Numbered from the stretch's first letter, positions 43,955 to 53,255 are shown. The stretch: 59,274 nucleotides of DNA from Lachnospiraceae bacterium (GCA_017469405.1 JAFUGL010000008.1:1-59274); one strand, 5' to 3'. The notes: a model not told the origin generated them from the letters alone. Translations and numbers: made by a program.

Positions 43955-44347
43955 TTAGTTATCGTCATCATCATCGTCATCATTATCAAATCCTGAATCT
44001 CCACTAATGAACTCTCTGCTGCTTACCCTCTTTCTATCTCTTTCATCTTCTACATAAGTAGATATAAGTTCCTTAACCTCTTTTGGTTTTTTTATATTTT
44101 TTATTTCAAAAGTTTTAAGTGTTCTATCAGAGGAATGACATGTTATCGTACCAAGATTAAATAACCTCTGCCAAAAACTTCTTGATACAGATACATCAGT
44201 AATTCTATAAAGCCTTACCTCATCTTCCTTGACATTAAAGAAACCTGTTTCCATAAAAAACCTGTCCTCGGATAAACCATATTTGGTAAATGTCCAAGGA
44301 AGACCAAATATAATACGTTTACGGTCTTTCCATACTGTATTAACCAT
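43955..44347 (-). CDS. Bacterial PH-domain protein with poly-Asp tail
   Basis: 130 aa. One bPH2-type domain (about 10-95): KYGLSEDRFFMETGFFNVKEDEVRLYRITDVSVSRSFWQRLFNLGTITC, closely following the YdbS/YdbT pattern but without the membrane helices. The end is strikingly acidic (eight Asp in a row, then Asn). The ATG has GGAGGT upstream. Probably cytoplasmic; function unknown. It may work with the zinc-ribbon protein downstream. Confidence 0.78.
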   Translation of the reverse strand: MVNTVWKDRKRIIFGLPWTFTKYGLSEDRFFMETGFFNVKEDEVRLYRITDVSVSRSFWQRLFNLGTITCHSSDRTLKTFEIKNIKKPKEVKELISTYVEDERDRKRVSSREFISGDSGFDNDDDDDDDN

Positions 44348-44540
44348 AACCTACCTCCATAATAAAGTAATAATGATATTGTCCCCATATTTTAATTACA
44401 TAATTAATTATATTCATTATTGTCTATAGTATATATTAAAATAATAAAATATTCAAGTTTTTAGACAAAAATATCCATTATTAATTCTCAATATAACTAA
44501 ATACTATAAAAATAACACATAAATATCTAAGAAAATAAAA

Positions 44541-44577
44541 AATGCTGTTTATGAAGTATAATTTCAAAACAGCATTT
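44541..44577 (-). terminator. Terminator of the 3D-domain protein gene
   Basis: AATGCTGTTT/AAACAGCATT stem, and on the minus strand a TTTTTATTTTC tract follows. It is 34 bp after the stop at 44611. The rest of 44348-44610 is AT-rich with no gene. Confidence 0.7.
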
Positions 44578-44610
44578 CATAATTATATTATTTTATATTT
44601 GAGAATATAT

Positions 44611-45324
44611 CTACCATTCTGTTGCGATATCAACCTGAGTAGGATTATTTGTAGCAAATGTTCCTGTATCAAGGACAATTCCTTCTCCCAATGAAGTATC
44701 TACAGTAGTGCCATAAGGATGAACTTCCTGGTTTGCAGCGATAATTACATATTCGCCATACATCTTTACTCCATCATCTCTAACCCAATAATCACCTTCT
44801 ATACCGGCGTTTTGTGCATTATTGACGACATTATTCATATTAAGATTGTAATATGTTTCTTTTTGATCACCATAATAATTAACACCACCTGAAGCAGTAA
44901 GACCATCTTCAGTATAATAATTATACTGTGGTTGGGCAACAGCAACCGGAGTACTTGAAACGCCTGTCTTTTCAAGCATCCTTTCTTCTTCTTTAGCAAG
45001 ATATTCTTTTCTTTGCTGTTCAAAGCTTACTTTATTCTGTGCTTCATCTAAATATTTTTTTCCGCTATAATTCACTTCCTTGTATGTATCATAGCAGACT
45101 TGCAAATCAGGAATAAAAAAAGTACTTTGCTCCGAATCTTCGCTATCCACTACTACAGAGCTGCCTTCCAATTCTATTCTGCCACTCATACTGTATAAAG
45201 CATCGGTCTTTGAAATATCTTTAAAAGTAAGTGTATCAGTACTGATAACACTGCCCCAGATACCCATACCAAGCATTATAGCCAATGCACCATAAAGTTT
45301 CGACTTTGAAAAATCTTTCTTCAT
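44611..45324 (-). CDS. Secreted 3D (double-psi beta-barrel) protein
   Basis: 237 aa. An N-terminal helix (about 10-28) acts as signal or anchor. A charged middle region (KKYLDEAQNKVSFEQQRKEYLAKEEERMLEK) and a low-complexity Asn/Tyr stretch follow. The C-terminal ~60 residues are a 3D/RlpA-like domain (YGEYVIIAANQEVHPYGTTVDTSLGEGIVLDTGTFA...DIATEW). Two aspartates of the DTG and DIA motifs fit the 3D pattern seen in Rpf/YabE-like wall lytic proteins. Probably acts on peptidoglycan; activity inferred. Confidence 0.8.
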   Translation of the reverse strand: MKKDFSKSKLYGALAIMLGMGIWGSVISTDTLTFKDISKTDALYSMSGRIELEGSSVVVDSEDSEQSTFFIPDLQVCYDTYKEVNYSGKKYLDEAQNKVSFEQQRKEYLAKEEERMLEKTGVSSTPVAVAQPQYNYYTEDGLTASGGVNYYGDQKETYYNLNMNNVVNNAQNAGIEGDYWVRDDGVKMYGEYVIIAANQEVHPYGTTVDTSLGEGIVLDTGTFATNNPTQVDIATEW

Positions 45325-45432
45325 ACTTATCTCTCCTTAACATTTAATACGGAAAATTGTATTCCATATTAAATATATGCTTAAAAAGCATAAATATTAC
45401 AAAAATGTTAAAAAATGTTACCGAAATATTAC

Positions 45433-45465
45433 AACAAAAAAATGCAGATGTCAAGCATCTGCATT
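45433..45465 (-). terminator. Terminator of tRNA-Glu
   Basis: A perfect 10-bp stem AATGCAGATG/CATCTGCATT with a 5-nt loop and a T run on the minus strand, 8 nt after the tRNA. Confidence 0.85.
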
Positions 45466-45472
45466 AAAAAAG

Positions 45473-45544
45473 CAGTCGATAGGGGAATCGAACCCCTGTT
45501 TTCGCCGTGAGAGGGCGACGTCTTAGCCGCTTGACCAATCGACC
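45473..45544 (-). tRNA. tRNA-Glu (CTC)
   Basis: Acceptor GGTCGAT/ATCGACT (terminal G-U), D-arm TTGGTCAAGCGGCTAAGAC, anticodon arm TCGCC-CTCTCAC-GGCGA giving CTC, and T-arm CAGGGGTTCGATTCCCCTA. The CTC isoacceptor is the less common of the two Glu tRNAs. CCA is not encoded. Confidence 0.93.
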
Positions 45545-45565
45545 ATCTTTATTCAAACATCGGTT

Positions 45566-45594
45566 AGTATATCAGATAGTTTTAAAAAAAGCAA
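45566..45594 (-). promoter_or_regulatory. tRNA-Glu promoter
   Basis: TTGCTT (45589-45594), 17 bp, TATACT (45566-45571) on the minus strand, 22 bp before the tRNA. Confidence 0.65.
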
Positions 45595-45637
45595 CCTTTT
45601 TTTTAACTTTTTTAATATTTTTTAACATTTAAAGTTT

Positions 45638-46942
45638 TTATAATATTATGTCAACCAACTGATTGATATGCTTTTTACAATAATCTTCACTTAATTCCTT
45701 ACTTAAATATATATATCTTTCTGTATGTCCTTTAAGCATATATTTAAGCTGCCCATCTAAATCGGCAGCCTCATATTCTTCTGCCAAAATTGTGACGGTT
45801 TCACCTTTAAACATATCCTCAAATGCTTTTTTATGTCTTTCAACCATAGAAAGAAGTCTGTCACTTCTTTCATTTTTAATATTTTCCGGAATCTGATTTT
45901 CCATTTCGGCAGCGACAGTTCCTTTTCTTTTGGAATATTTAAACACATGCATTTCATATAAATTCAGTTTTTCGAGATTTTCAAAAGTTGTCTCAAATTC
46001 TTCTTCTGTTTCACCCGGAAAACCCACTATTATATCCGTTGTAATAGCCGGTCTGTCATAATACTCTCTTATAAGCTGACATTTTTCCATATATTCTTCG
46101 ATAGTATATTTTCTGTTCATCCTCTTAAGTGTTTCATTGCAGGCACTTTGTAAGGACAAGTGAAAATGCGGACATATTTTTTCTTCTTTACTTATAGCCT
46201 CCAAAAAATCCTTTGTTATGACACGAGGCTCCAAAGATCCCATTCTGACACGAGCTATCCCGTCTATCGCTGCCACAGCCAAAAGCAGTTCTTTCAACCC
46301 ATTACCGGCATCATCCTTATAAGAAGGAAGATTAATACCTGTTACAACCACTTCTTTTATACCATTCTTTGCAAGACCTGTTATCTCACTGACAACCTCC
46401 TCAAGAGCTTTACTTCTTATCCGGCCTCTTGTATAAGGAATTATGCAGTAAGTACAAAAATTATTGCAGCCATCCTGAACTTTTACATATGCCCTTGTAT
46501 GTTCTGTCGGCTTGTATAAAACAAGGCTCTCATACTCATTGGTTTTATTTATATCGATATAATTATCGATAATTTCTTCTCCTGCAAAATACTCTTCCAG
46601 AATTCTTGCAATATCCTTTTTTCTGTTATTACTTACTATGAGGTCTACAGCTTTATCAACAGAAAGCACCTCTTTACCTGACTGAACATAACAGCCGCAG
46701 GCTACACAAACCGCTTTAGGATTTATTTTCTTTGCTCTGTGTATTATCTGTCTGGATTTTCTTTCCGCCATATTGGTTACGGCACAGGTATTTACAATAA
46801 CGATATCAGCAGGCTCCTCAAAGGAAACACAAATCGCTCCCTTACTCCTTAAAATATCCTCCATACTATCTGACTCATACTGATTAACCTTACAGCCAAG
46901 TGTATATATTGCAAATTTTTTTCCTTTTAAAGTTCCCGACAT
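45638..46942 (-). CDS. mtaB: tRNA (N6-threonylcarbamoyladenosine37-C2) methylthiotransferase
   Basis: 434 aa. A methylthiotransferase N-domain with cysteines in YTLGCKVNQYESDSM, NTCAVTN and VACGCYVQ binds one Fe-S cluster. The radical-SAM triad CNNFCTYC (followed by IIPYTRGRIRSK) binds the other. A TRAM domain lies at the C-terminus. VNQYES is typical of MtaB rather than MiaB. It thiomethylates t6A37 in tRNAs reading ANN codons. Confidence 0.95.
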   Translation of the reverse strand: MSGTLKGKKFAIYTLGCKVNQYESDSMEDILRSKGAICVSFEEPADIVIVNTCAVTNMAERKSRQIIHRAKKINPKAVCVACGCYVQSGKEVLSVDKAVDLIVSNNRKKDIARILEEYFAGEEIIDNYIDINKTNEYESLVLYKPTEHTRAYVKVQDGCNNFCTYCIIPYTRGRIRSKALEEVVSEITGLAKNGIKEVVVTGINLPSYKDDAGNGLKELLLAVAAIDGIARVRMGSLEPRVITKDFLEAISKEEKICPHFHLSLQSACNETLKRMNRKYTIEEYMEKCQLIREYYDRPAITTDIIVGFPGETEEEFETTFENLEKLNLYEMHVFKYSKRKGTVAAEMENQIPENIKNERSDRLLSMVERHKKAFEDMFKGETVTILAEEYEAADLDGQLKYMLKGHTERYIYLSKELSEDYCKKHINQLVDIIL

Positions 46943-46967
46943 TTTACCAAAAATCTCCCAGTTAATA

Positions 46968-46996
46968 TTGACTTTTACTCCTCAAACTTATATTAT
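46968..46996 (+). promoter_or_regulatory. Promoter of the HPr-like gene
   Basis: TTGACT (46968-46973), 17 bp, TATTAT (46991-46996), plus strand; the -35 sits just upstream of the divergent mtaB start. Confidence 0.75.
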
Positions 46997-47052
46997 AGTA
47001 TCATATACGAGTTATAATTGTAAATTAAAATAATAAATGAGGAGGATTAGAT

Positions 47053-47286
47053 ATGTTAGCAGTAAAGATATCACTCAATTCTATTGATAAGGTTAAGAGC
47101 TTTGTAAATGATATCAGCGGATTTAACGCTGAATTTGACCTTGTTTCAGGTAGATATGTAATAGATGCAAAGTCAATCATGGGTATCTTCAGTTTGGATA
47201 TCTCCAAGCCTATCGAGCTTCATATTCATACTGAAAATGAAGAAGAAGATATTATGGCAGCAATCAAACCGTATCTTGCAGAATAA
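47053..47286 (+). CDS. HPr-like protein lacking the catalytic histidine
   Basis: 77 aa, the size and strand/helix order of HPr, with SGRYVIDAKSIMGIFSLDISKPIELHIHT matching the Ser46 region of HPr (KSIMGI). The active-site loop that normally reads G-L-H-A-R-P is NDISGFNAEFD here, with no His15. It thus cannot relay phosphate from PEP. It may bind partners through the Ser46 face (catabolite-control type) or have another role. GAGGAGG precedes the ATG. Element C3 follows. Confidence 0.82.
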   Translation: MLAVKISLNSIDKVKSFVNDISGFNAEFDLVSGRYVIDAKSIMGIFSLDISKPIELHIHTENEEEDIMAAIKPYLAE

Positions 47287-47307
47287 ATTATAAATTATCG
47301 AAAAGAA

Positions 47308-47453
47308 GTGTGTCATAGGGCGTAAGCCTTGTCACATATTTCAGACTGTATGAGAAAAATGCGCAAAACATGGCGTTAAGTAACACGTGCCATGCGTGCG
47401 CATTTTTTCATACAGCGAAAAAGCATAGTAAATGTGACACTGTGCCTGTCACA
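47308..47453. repeat. Palindromic element C3
   Basis: Inner arms 47346-47365 and 47397-47415 pair with one bulge. The module TGCGCAAAACA-TGGCGT-TAAGTAACA-CGTGCCA-TGCGTGCGCA is the C core, here read on the plus strand. Less regular TGTGTCA...TGTCACAT arms lie outside. It fills the gap between two convergent genes and touches the GNAT stop codon, so it may serve as a shared 3' element. Confidence 0.8.
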
Positions 47454-47873
47454 TTATCCCATATATATAATCATGCCGGGACCAAGATCATCTGTCGGTC
47501 TTGCAGTAAAACCATTGTCTATATAAAATTTTTCTCTGCCCTTTGCACACATAAGACAAAGCATCATGGTTGTATCAGTTTCCCTTAGTCCGTCAACATA
47601 CTCCTTTAATCTTTTTATCAAAAGACTTCCTACTCCCTTTTTTTGCGCTTCAGGAACAACTATCAAATCCTGTATGTAACATATAACCGCTCCATCTCCG
47701 ACTATGCGTCCCATACCGATCATACGGCCTTCTTCATCAACTGCCTTGGCATTAAAAAGGCAATTATCGAGTGCTTTTTTTGCCTGATTTAAAGAGAGTC
47801 TTTTCCATCCAACCTTTGCTCTTATCTCAAGATATTCATCTACCGTTATTTCATTTTCTATCAAAGCTATCAT
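47454..47873 (-). CDS. GNAT-family N-acetyltransferase
   Basis: 139 aa. The acetyl-CoA loop is [24 protein letters not shown] (Q/K-x-G-V-G, about residues 78-101). The [26 protein letters not shown] strand region and the [10 protein letters not shown] end are standard. Its ATG overlaps the hisF stop in ATGA, so translation is coupled to hisF. The substrate is unknown. Confidence 0.88.
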   Translation of the reverse strand: MIALIENEITVDEYLEIRAKVGWKRLSLNQAKKALDNCLFNAKAVDEEGRMIGMGRIVGDGAVICYIQDLIVVPEAQKKGVGSLLIKRLKEYVDGLRETDTTMMLCLMCAKGREKFYIDNGFTARPTDDLGPGMIIYMG

Positions 47874-48631
47874 AATCTTACCGCAACGTCCTTATCATCA
47901 AGATATCTCTTTAAATCCATAATCTCAAGCTCCTTGTAATGAAAAAGTGAGGCAGCAAGAGCTGCATCCGCCTTTCCAACTGTAAGTGCTTCATAAAAAT
48001 GTTCTTTTGTTCCGGCTCCTCCCGAAGCAATTACGGGAATTGAAACATTTTCCGAGACAAGCCTTGTAAGTTCTATATCATAACCGGCCTTTGTTCCGTC
48101 GCAGTCCATACTTGTAAGAAGTATCTCTCCGGCTCCGAGCTTATCCATCTTAATCGCCCATTCGATTGCATCTATACCTGTATCTATACGACCGCCATGC
48201 TTATATATGGTCCAGCCCGAACCATCCTCTCTTCTTCTGGCATCTATCGCAACAACTACACACTGACTGCCAAACTTATCAGCGGCATCACTTACAAGCT
48301 CCGGATTATCAATAGCTGCCGAATTAACAGAAACCTTATCTGCACCCTCTCTTAGAATTGCCTTGAAATCATCTACGGTTCTTATACCTCCGCCAACCGT
48401 AAAAGGAATAAATACATTTTCCGCAACTCTTCTAACCATATCAACAACTATATTTCTTGAATCCGAGGATGCTGTTATGTCAAGAAAAACCAATTCATCA
48501 GCTCCGGCCTTATCATAAGCCGCACCAACCGACACAGGATCTCCGGCATCCTTTAAATTAACAAAATTAATTCCCTTGACTACACGACCATTATTTACGT
48601 CGAGACAAGGGATAATTCTTTTAGTATGCAT
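47870..48631 (-). CDS. hisF: Imidazole glycerol phosphate synthase cyclase subunit
   Basis: 253 aa from [15 protein letters not shown], placed by ATGGAGG. A TIM barrel with catalytic aspartates in [12 protein letters not shown] and [24 protein letters not shown] and [12 protein letters not shown] are phosphate-binding loops. It works with HisH to form imidazole glycerol phosphate and AICAR. No other his genes are in the window. Confidence 0.97.
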   Translation of the reverse strand: MHTKRIIPCLDVNNGRVVKGINFVNLKDAGDPVSVGAAYDKAGADELVFLDITASSDSRNIVVDMVRRVAENVFIPFTVGGGIRTVDDFKAILREGADKVSVNSAAIDNPELVSDAADKFGSQCVVVAIDARRREDGSGWTIYKHGGRIDTGIDAIEWAIKMDKLGAGEILLTSMDCDGTKAGYDIELTRLVSENVSIPVIASGGAGTKEHFYEALTVGKADAALAASLFHYKELEIMDLKRYLDDKDVAVRL

Positions 48632-48687
48632 ATTTTTCCTCCATAGCCATATACACTGCATATAAAACCTTTAATTGAAATATATAA

Positions 48688-49293
48688 TTAAAGGTCGATA
48701 AAATTCTTTAATATCTTTAAGCCAACTTCAGAGCTTTTTTCCGGATGGAACTGACATGCAAAGACATTTTTATGCTCAACAGATGCATGTATATGTGCAG
48801 AATACTCTGTGGTTGCAGCCACATCCTCCAAATTATCCGCTTCAAGATAATAAGAATGTACAAAATATACATAGGAGTTATCAGGAACTCCCTTAAAAAG
48901 CTTTGCATCCTTTCTTATATCAAGTGAATTCCATCCGATATGAGGTACTTTTAAGCCCTCCTTATCGGGAATTCTCTTTATCCTGCCTTCTAATATTCCA
49001 AGGCCTGCAGCTCCCGGGCTTTCCTCACTTTCCTTATATAAAAGCTGAAGTCCAAGACATATACCAAGAAATGGTTTTCCCGAATCCACCACATCATATA
49101 TCACTTCACAAAGCTTATATTCATTTAGCTTATTCATAGCATCTCCAAAGCTTCCGACTCCGGGTAAAATCACCTTATCACTTGATAAAATAATATCTTT
49201 ATCTCTGGTAATAATCCCCTCTTCACCAAGATATGCTACTGCTTTTTCAACACTTTTTATATTTCCGGCATCATAATCCAAAATAGCTATCAT
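48688..49293 (-). CDS. hisH: Imidazole glycerol phosphate synthase glutaminase subunit
   Basis: 201 aa, class I glutamine amidotransferase: nucleophile Cys in FLGICLGLQLL, with the His-Glu pair in FHPEKSSEVG. PGVGSFGDAM forms the oxyanion region. It supplies ammonia to HisF and lies 56 bp upstream of it. It follows the acidic membrane-protein gene by 2 bp. Confidence 0.97.
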   Translation of the reverse strand: MIAILDYDAGNIKSVEKAVAYLGEEGIITRDKDIILSSDKVILPGVGSFGDAMNKLNEYKLCEVIYDVVDSGKPFLGICLGLQLLYKESEESPGAAGLGILEGRIKRIPDKEGLKVPHIGWNSLDIRKDAKLFKGVPDNSYVYFVHSYYLEADNLEDVAATTEYSAHIHASVEHKNVFACQFHPEKSSEVGLKILKNFIDL

Positions 49294-49295
49294 TT

Positions 49296-50930
49296 TTACT
49301 CACCTGTAATTACATTTGCACTATATTGTGACAAAGCATCTATATATTCCTGTCCGTCATAACTCATGATTTGATATGCCGTATCCTCAGTTATACCAAA
49401 TGTTGTCCCCAATGCGTTTATGATATTGCTTCTACATAAATTAATGTCATCTACAATCTCAAGCTCAACTGCCTCATCATAATGCTCATCATACTTTTCC
49501 AAACCTCTTATAAGGGAATCAAGTGCCTTATCAGGGCGGTTAAGCTTCATATTGTTTTCATAGGACTCATAGAGTCTTTGAACATACATAACTGTATAAA
49601 TTCTATCCTTAAGCTCTTGATCCTTTTCCTTCACTTCGACACCGGATACCTCATCATATGCGAGTCTGTATCTTTGTCTGTCAAAATAATCAGCAGCCTT
49701 TCTGATTACTTTCTTATAATTGAAAAGATTCGTTCCAAAAATAACCACTACTGCAAGTACGGCAAATGCAGCAAAGATAATTCCGGTAACCACCTTGGAA
49801 ACAGGCTTTCCGTTTTCAGCCGCTTCAATCTTAGCTTCTTCTTCAGCCGCCTCAGCCTTTGCCTTCTTCTTTTCAAGCTTCTCTGATTTTTTCTTATCGT
49901 CTGTAGATTTTTTAAGTTCAAGCTTTTCGGCTTTCTTTTCTTTATTTTCCTCTTTCTTCTTGGCTTTTTCTTCCTTCTTGGCAGCCTTCTTAGCCTTAAG
50001 CTTTTCTTCCTCTTCTAATTCATCAGCATCCGGTTCACCAAAAAGTATCTGTGACAGAGTCTTTTTTTCTTTATTTTCGCCATTTGTTTTATCCTTAGCC
50101 TTTTTTTCTTTTTTAGCTTTCTTACCGGCTGCAGATTTAACCTCAGATATATCTGCTATATCATCAAGTAAGCCAAGTTCATCTAAACCGCCCAAAGAAT
50201 CAGATGTGTCAGCCCCGGCAAATGCTTCTCCAAGATCCGACAAATCTCCCAAATCACCGCTTGAAGAATCTGATGTGGCATTGGTAAAATCATCTTCAAC
50301 CTTACTCTCATCTTCTATTCCCAGAGCAGAAAATAAGTCATCTAAATCCATTTCATCTACCGAAAGATTTTCCGTTTGGGTATCAGGAGCAGGTTCCGGC
50401 ATTGGTTCAGGTTCCGGTATTGGTTCAGGTTCCGGTATCGGTTCAGGTTCCGGTATCGGTTCAGGTTCCTGTATTGGTTCAGGCTCCGGTATCGGTTCAG
50501 GTTCTGATGAATTCACGCTTTCCGGCTTTGACTCAACGTACGACATGAATTCAGGTTCAGATTTAGTTTCATCAAGCAGAGAATCAAAATCCATATCTGA
50601 TAATCCGTCTTCTTCCTCATCGCCCTCATCAGACTCATCAATTAACGCATCCAAAGAAAAATCCTCATAGGTCTCATCGATAGCTTTTTTCTTTGGTTTA
50701 CTGTCAAGACTGGTTATATCTATATCATCAAAATCGATATCATCAAAATCCAAATCACCTAAATCAAGATTATCCAAATCATCAAACTCATCCAAAGATA
50801 AATCTGAAAGATCCGACATATCTACATTTACACCTGAATCTCTTTCAACCGACTCATCAATCTTAGAATTATTCTTTTTGCCATCAGATGATACTGCATT
50901 AAGCAATTCATCAAGATAGTTCTCGTCCAT
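49296..50930 (-). CDS. Acidic, Pro/Glu-repeat membrane protein with C-terminal helical domain
   Basis: 544 aa from [13 protein letters not shown], placed by TTGGAGG. The N-terminal 140 residues are very acidic with D-L-x-D-L repeats. An E-P-I-P-E-P repeat follows (about 145-180), then another acidic segment. A Lys/Glu/Ala-rich charged helix (about 270-390) ends at one membrane helix (about 395-417, [20 protein letters not shown]). The last ~125 residues are helical, TPR-like ([17 protein letters not shown]). The large disordered N-terminus faces the cytoplasm. Function unknown. It ends 2 bp before hisH. Confidence 0.82.
   Translation of the reverse strand: MDENYLDELLNAVSSDGKKNNSKIDESVERDSGVNVDMSDLSDLSLDEFDDLDNLDLGDLDFDDIDFDDIDITSLDSKPKKKAIDETYEDFSLDALIDESDEGDEEEDGLSDMDFDSLLDETKSEPEFMSYVESKPESVNSSEPEPIPEPEPIQEPEPIPEPEPIPEPEPIPEPEPMPEPAPDTQTENLSVDEMDLDDLFSALGIEDESKVEDDFTNATSDSSSGDLGDLSDLGEAFAGADTSDSLGGLDELGLLDDIADISEVKSAAGKKAKKEKKAKDKTNGENKEKKTLSQILFGEPDADELEEEEKLKAKKAAKKEEKAKKKEENKEKKAEKLELKKSTDDKKKSEKLEKKKAKAEAAEEEAKIEAAENGKPVSKVVTGIIFAAFAVLAVVVIFGTNLFNYKKVIRKAADYFDRQRYRLAYDEVSGVEVKEKDQELKDRIYTVMYVQRLYESYENNMKLNRPDKALDSLIRGLEKYDEHYDEAVELEIVDDINLCRSNIINALGTTFGITEDTAYQIMSYDGQEYIDALSQYSANVITGE
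50390..50502. repeat. 18-bp tandem repeat inside the acidic membrane protein
   Basis: About six to seven copies of GGTTCAGGTTCCGGTATC with a few base changes, encoding (E-P-I-P-E-P)n on the minus strand. Copy number could vary by slippage. Confidence 0.85.
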
Positions 50931-51021
50931 GAATGCCTCCAATAAACAATTAAACAAAAATATACAGAGTATATTTTACCACAATATATTTTAATAGACA
51001 AGAAATTGTTTATATATTATC

Positions 51022-51050
51022 TTGCTTTTTTTTACCATTTGTTATATTAT
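51022..51050 (+). promoter_or_regulatory. Promoter of the DUF6465 gene
   Basis: TTGCTT (51022-51027), 17 bp, TATTAT (51045-51050), plus strand, 45 bp before the ATG, which has a GGGGG-type ribosome site. Confidence 0.65.
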
Positions 51051-51094
51051 ATTTACGTTATGGTTACAATTAATTTATAGGGGGTAATTATAGT

Positions 51095-51295
51095 ATGAAA
51101 ACAACATTTTTTGTAGAGTATTACGGAAAGCAGATTGATCAGGAAACTCTTATTAAAGAGGCCAAATCAATTTGGACTAAAAACGGTAATAATGATGCTA
51201 ATTTAAAATCATTAAATCTTTATATTAAACCGGAAGAAAACACTGCATATTATGTTTTTAATGACGATGAAACCGGAAGCTTTGTTATCGAATAA
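51095..51295 (+). CDS. DUF6465 family small protein
   Basis: 66 aa: MKTTFFVEYYGKQIDQETLI..., then KSLNLYIKPEENTAYYVFNDDETGSFVIE. The L-Y-x-K-P-E-E-x-x-A-Y-Y-V motif is the mark of DUF6465, a family common in Lachnospiraceae with no known function. Monocistronic with its own promoter, and it shares a bidirectional terminator with the converging spo0A. Confidence 0.85.
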   Translation: MKTTFFVEYYGKQIDQETLIKEAKSIWTKNGNNDANLKSLNLYIKPEENTAYYVFNDDETGSFVIE

Positions 51296-51323
51296 AAAAA
51301 TGAGGCATTTGCCTCATTTTTTT
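51294..51323. terminator. Bidirectional terminator
   Basis: A TGAGGCA-TT-TGCCTCA stem flanked by seven A on the left and seven T on the right, so it ends transcripts from both sides. It overlaps the stop codons of both DUF6465 and spo0A. Confidence 0.88.
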
Positions 51324-52269
51324 ATCTTATTTTATATTCCAATCTTAATTTGTCTGCTATAAGGGCTATAAACTCAGAATTAGTAGGTTTACCCTTTCCT
51401 GCACTTACCGTATATCCAAACATCTTTTCAATCATCTTTATATTTCCTCTTCCCCAGGCTACTTCAATGGCATGCCTTATAGCTCTTTCTACACTGCTTG
51501 AAGTAGTTTTAAATTTCTTGGCTATCGCAGGGTATAAAAGCTTTGTCACAAAATTAAGCACGTTCATATCATCAATTGCCATGATAATCCCCTCTCTTAT
51601 ATACTGATATCCCTTGATATTTGCAGGTATGCCAAGTTCTCTTATTATATCTGTTACATCATTTTCCATAGTATTTAGAGAAATCTCTTTTTTATTATCT
51701 GTTTTTTCTAAATCCTTTAAATCCTTTAAATCATCTAAATCATCTAAATCATCTATGTCGTCTATTTCATAATAAATATCATCATCTTCTTCATCATTAA
51801 AAGCTATATCATCATTATCATCTATACCCAAATATTCCAATCCATTTTCTATTATAAGTTTTCCGGTACCATTGAAATGTGCTTCTTTATTTTTCATTGT
51901 TACCATTTGTTCCAGTCTCTTAGACAAAACTTCCGGATCACATGGTTTTATTATGTAATAATCTGCTCCTAATCCAAAAGCCATATTTATAATTTGAGGA
52001 GAACTGACTGAAGTAAGTAAAATAATTTTCATAGTTTTCAAATCTTCATCTGCTCGTATTTGTTCAACTACTTCGAATCCATCTATCTTATATATAAATG
52101 CATCTATAAGTAAAACATCCGGTTTATTTGTTTTAACCATTCCGTATATATCATTTCCGTTATCATCTGCATACATTATATTGGCATTTTTAAATTCATT
52201 TTTTATTTGTTCTGAAAATGATTCATATTCTGAATCAGCTATTAAAATATTAACACTTGTGTCATTCAT
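51322..52269 (-). CDS. spo0A: Spo0A-type response regulator with long acidic linker
   Basis: 315 aa, against about 265 for classical Spo0A. The receiver (about 6-125) has the phospho-Asp in [12 protein letters not shown] and Lys in IIKPCDPEV, but the acid pair at the start is ADSE rather than ADDN. A linker rich in Asp (about 150-195, [18 protein letters not shown]) is unusual. The C-terminal DNA-binding domain (about 205-315) is near canonical: [56 protein letters not shown]. It stands where spo0A always stands, after spoIVB, but follows a second spo0A-like gene. It has its own promoter and 0A box. Confidence 0.92.
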   Translation of the reverse strand: MNDTSVNILIADSEYESFSEQIKNEFKNANIMYADDNGNDIYGMVKTNKPDVLLIDAFIYKIDGFEVVEQIRADEDLKTMKIILLTSVSSPQIINMAFGLGADYYIIKPCDPEVLSKRLEQMVTMKNKEAHFNGTGKLIIENGLEYLGIDDNDDIAFNDEEDDDIYYEIDDIDDLDDLDDLKDLKDLEKTDNKKEISLNTMENDVTDIIRELGIPANIKGYQYIREGIIMAIDDMNVLNFVTKLLYPAIAKKFKTTSSSVERAIRHAIEVAWGRGNIKMIEKMFGYTVSAGKGKPTNSEFIALIADKLRLEYKIR

Positions 52270-52358
52270 AAAAAAATCTCCTAACTATATAAATTTATTG
52301 TAATTATTATTTCTTTTGCCGATCTCTATAATTATCATTTGCGGAAGAACCACATGAG

Positions 52359-52414
52359 ATAATATATTTATTACCGCTTTTAGTCAATATGTTATTTACG
52401 CAAATGGTTCGACA
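52359..52414 (-). promoter_or_regulatory. spo0A promoter with upstream 0A box
   Basis: TTGACT (52382-52387), 17 bp, TATTAT (52359-52364) on the minus strand. A perfect TGTCGAA 0A box (52408-52414) lies about 20 bp upstream of the -35, suggesting autoregulation. Confidence 0.65.
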
Positions 52415-52425
52415 ATTATAAAAAA

Positions 52426-53220
52426 TTATGCACTTTTTACCTTTTTATCCAGTCTGATTTTATCGGCAATCAATGCAATAAACTCAGAATTTGTAGGTTT
52501 TACCTTTCCTGCTCCTATAGAATAACTGAATAATTCATTTATTGTATCCGCCTTTCCTCTACTGCAGGCAACTTCAATTGCATGTCTTATCGCTCTTTCC
52601 ACTCTTGAAGGTGTAGTGTTGTACATTTTGGCAATTGTAGGATAAAGCTGTTTTGTAATCGAATTAAGCATATCTATATCATTTACTGACATAATTATTG
52701 ATGTTCTTAGGTACTGATAACCCTTAATATGTGCAGGAACACCAATTTCATGAATTATATCTGTAACCATGATTTCCAGTCTGTTTCGTTCTTTGTCTTC
52801 ATTTTCTTCTTTTGTTATAATAGATATATCCTTAGACTTCGACTTTGAAATAATAAGTATTTCTTTATACAAATCATACTCACTTACTTTTTCATCAACC
52901 ACATTTACCAAAATATTATTAAATCTGCCTCTGCATGCAGACTCAAAAAATTTAATCTGACATGAATTAGCTTTCACTATAAACTTTAAATTTCTATCTC
53001 CTAATTTGTTTATTTCCTCCATTACAGCAATTCCATCATAATTTGGAAGCAATAAATCAATAATTACTACATCAGGCGAATTATTTCTAATTGATGATAT
53101 GGCAACTTTTCCATCCCTTACTATACCTACTATTTCAATATCATTTTTACCCTCTAATTTTTTTCTTATGTCCTGAATACTTTTTGAATCGTGATTGACA
53201 ATTATTACTCAGGTTTTCAT
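52426..53220 (-). pseudogene. Second spo0A-like gene with an in-frame TGA at codon 4
   Basis: The ATG at 53218-53220 has a strong AAAGGAAGG site, but codon 4 (53209-53211) is TGA. The frame then stays open for 260 codons: [20 protein letters not shown]... to ...[23 protein letters not shown]. The DNA-binding domain is intact and even closer to classical Spo0A than its neighbour ([38 protein letters not shown]). The receiver keeps one Asp ([11 protein letters not shown]) but lacks the N-terminal acid pair and the switch Lys, so it is probably not phosphorylated. A TTG at 53050-53052 could start a 208-aa product without most of the receiver. Broken gene, recoded gene or base-call error are all open. 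Confidence 0.8.
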
Positions 53221-53255
53221 AATATCCTTCCTTTCAACATTTGTTATTATCTGTG

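Noticed and set aside
50390..50502. CRISPR array
   Set aside because: The repeats are contiguous 18-bp units without spacers and encode a Pro/Glu tandem repeat in frame.
49720..50670. 316-aa plus-strand ORF rich in Ser and Gly
   Set aside because: It is the antisense reading of the acidic/Lys-rich membrane protein; the low complexity comes from the repeat on the coding strand.
53209..53211. TGA decoded as selenocysteine
   Set aside because: The position is not a redox-active Cys site in Spo0A, and no SECIS-like hairpin follows directly. Nonsense mutation, read-through or sequencing error are simpler.
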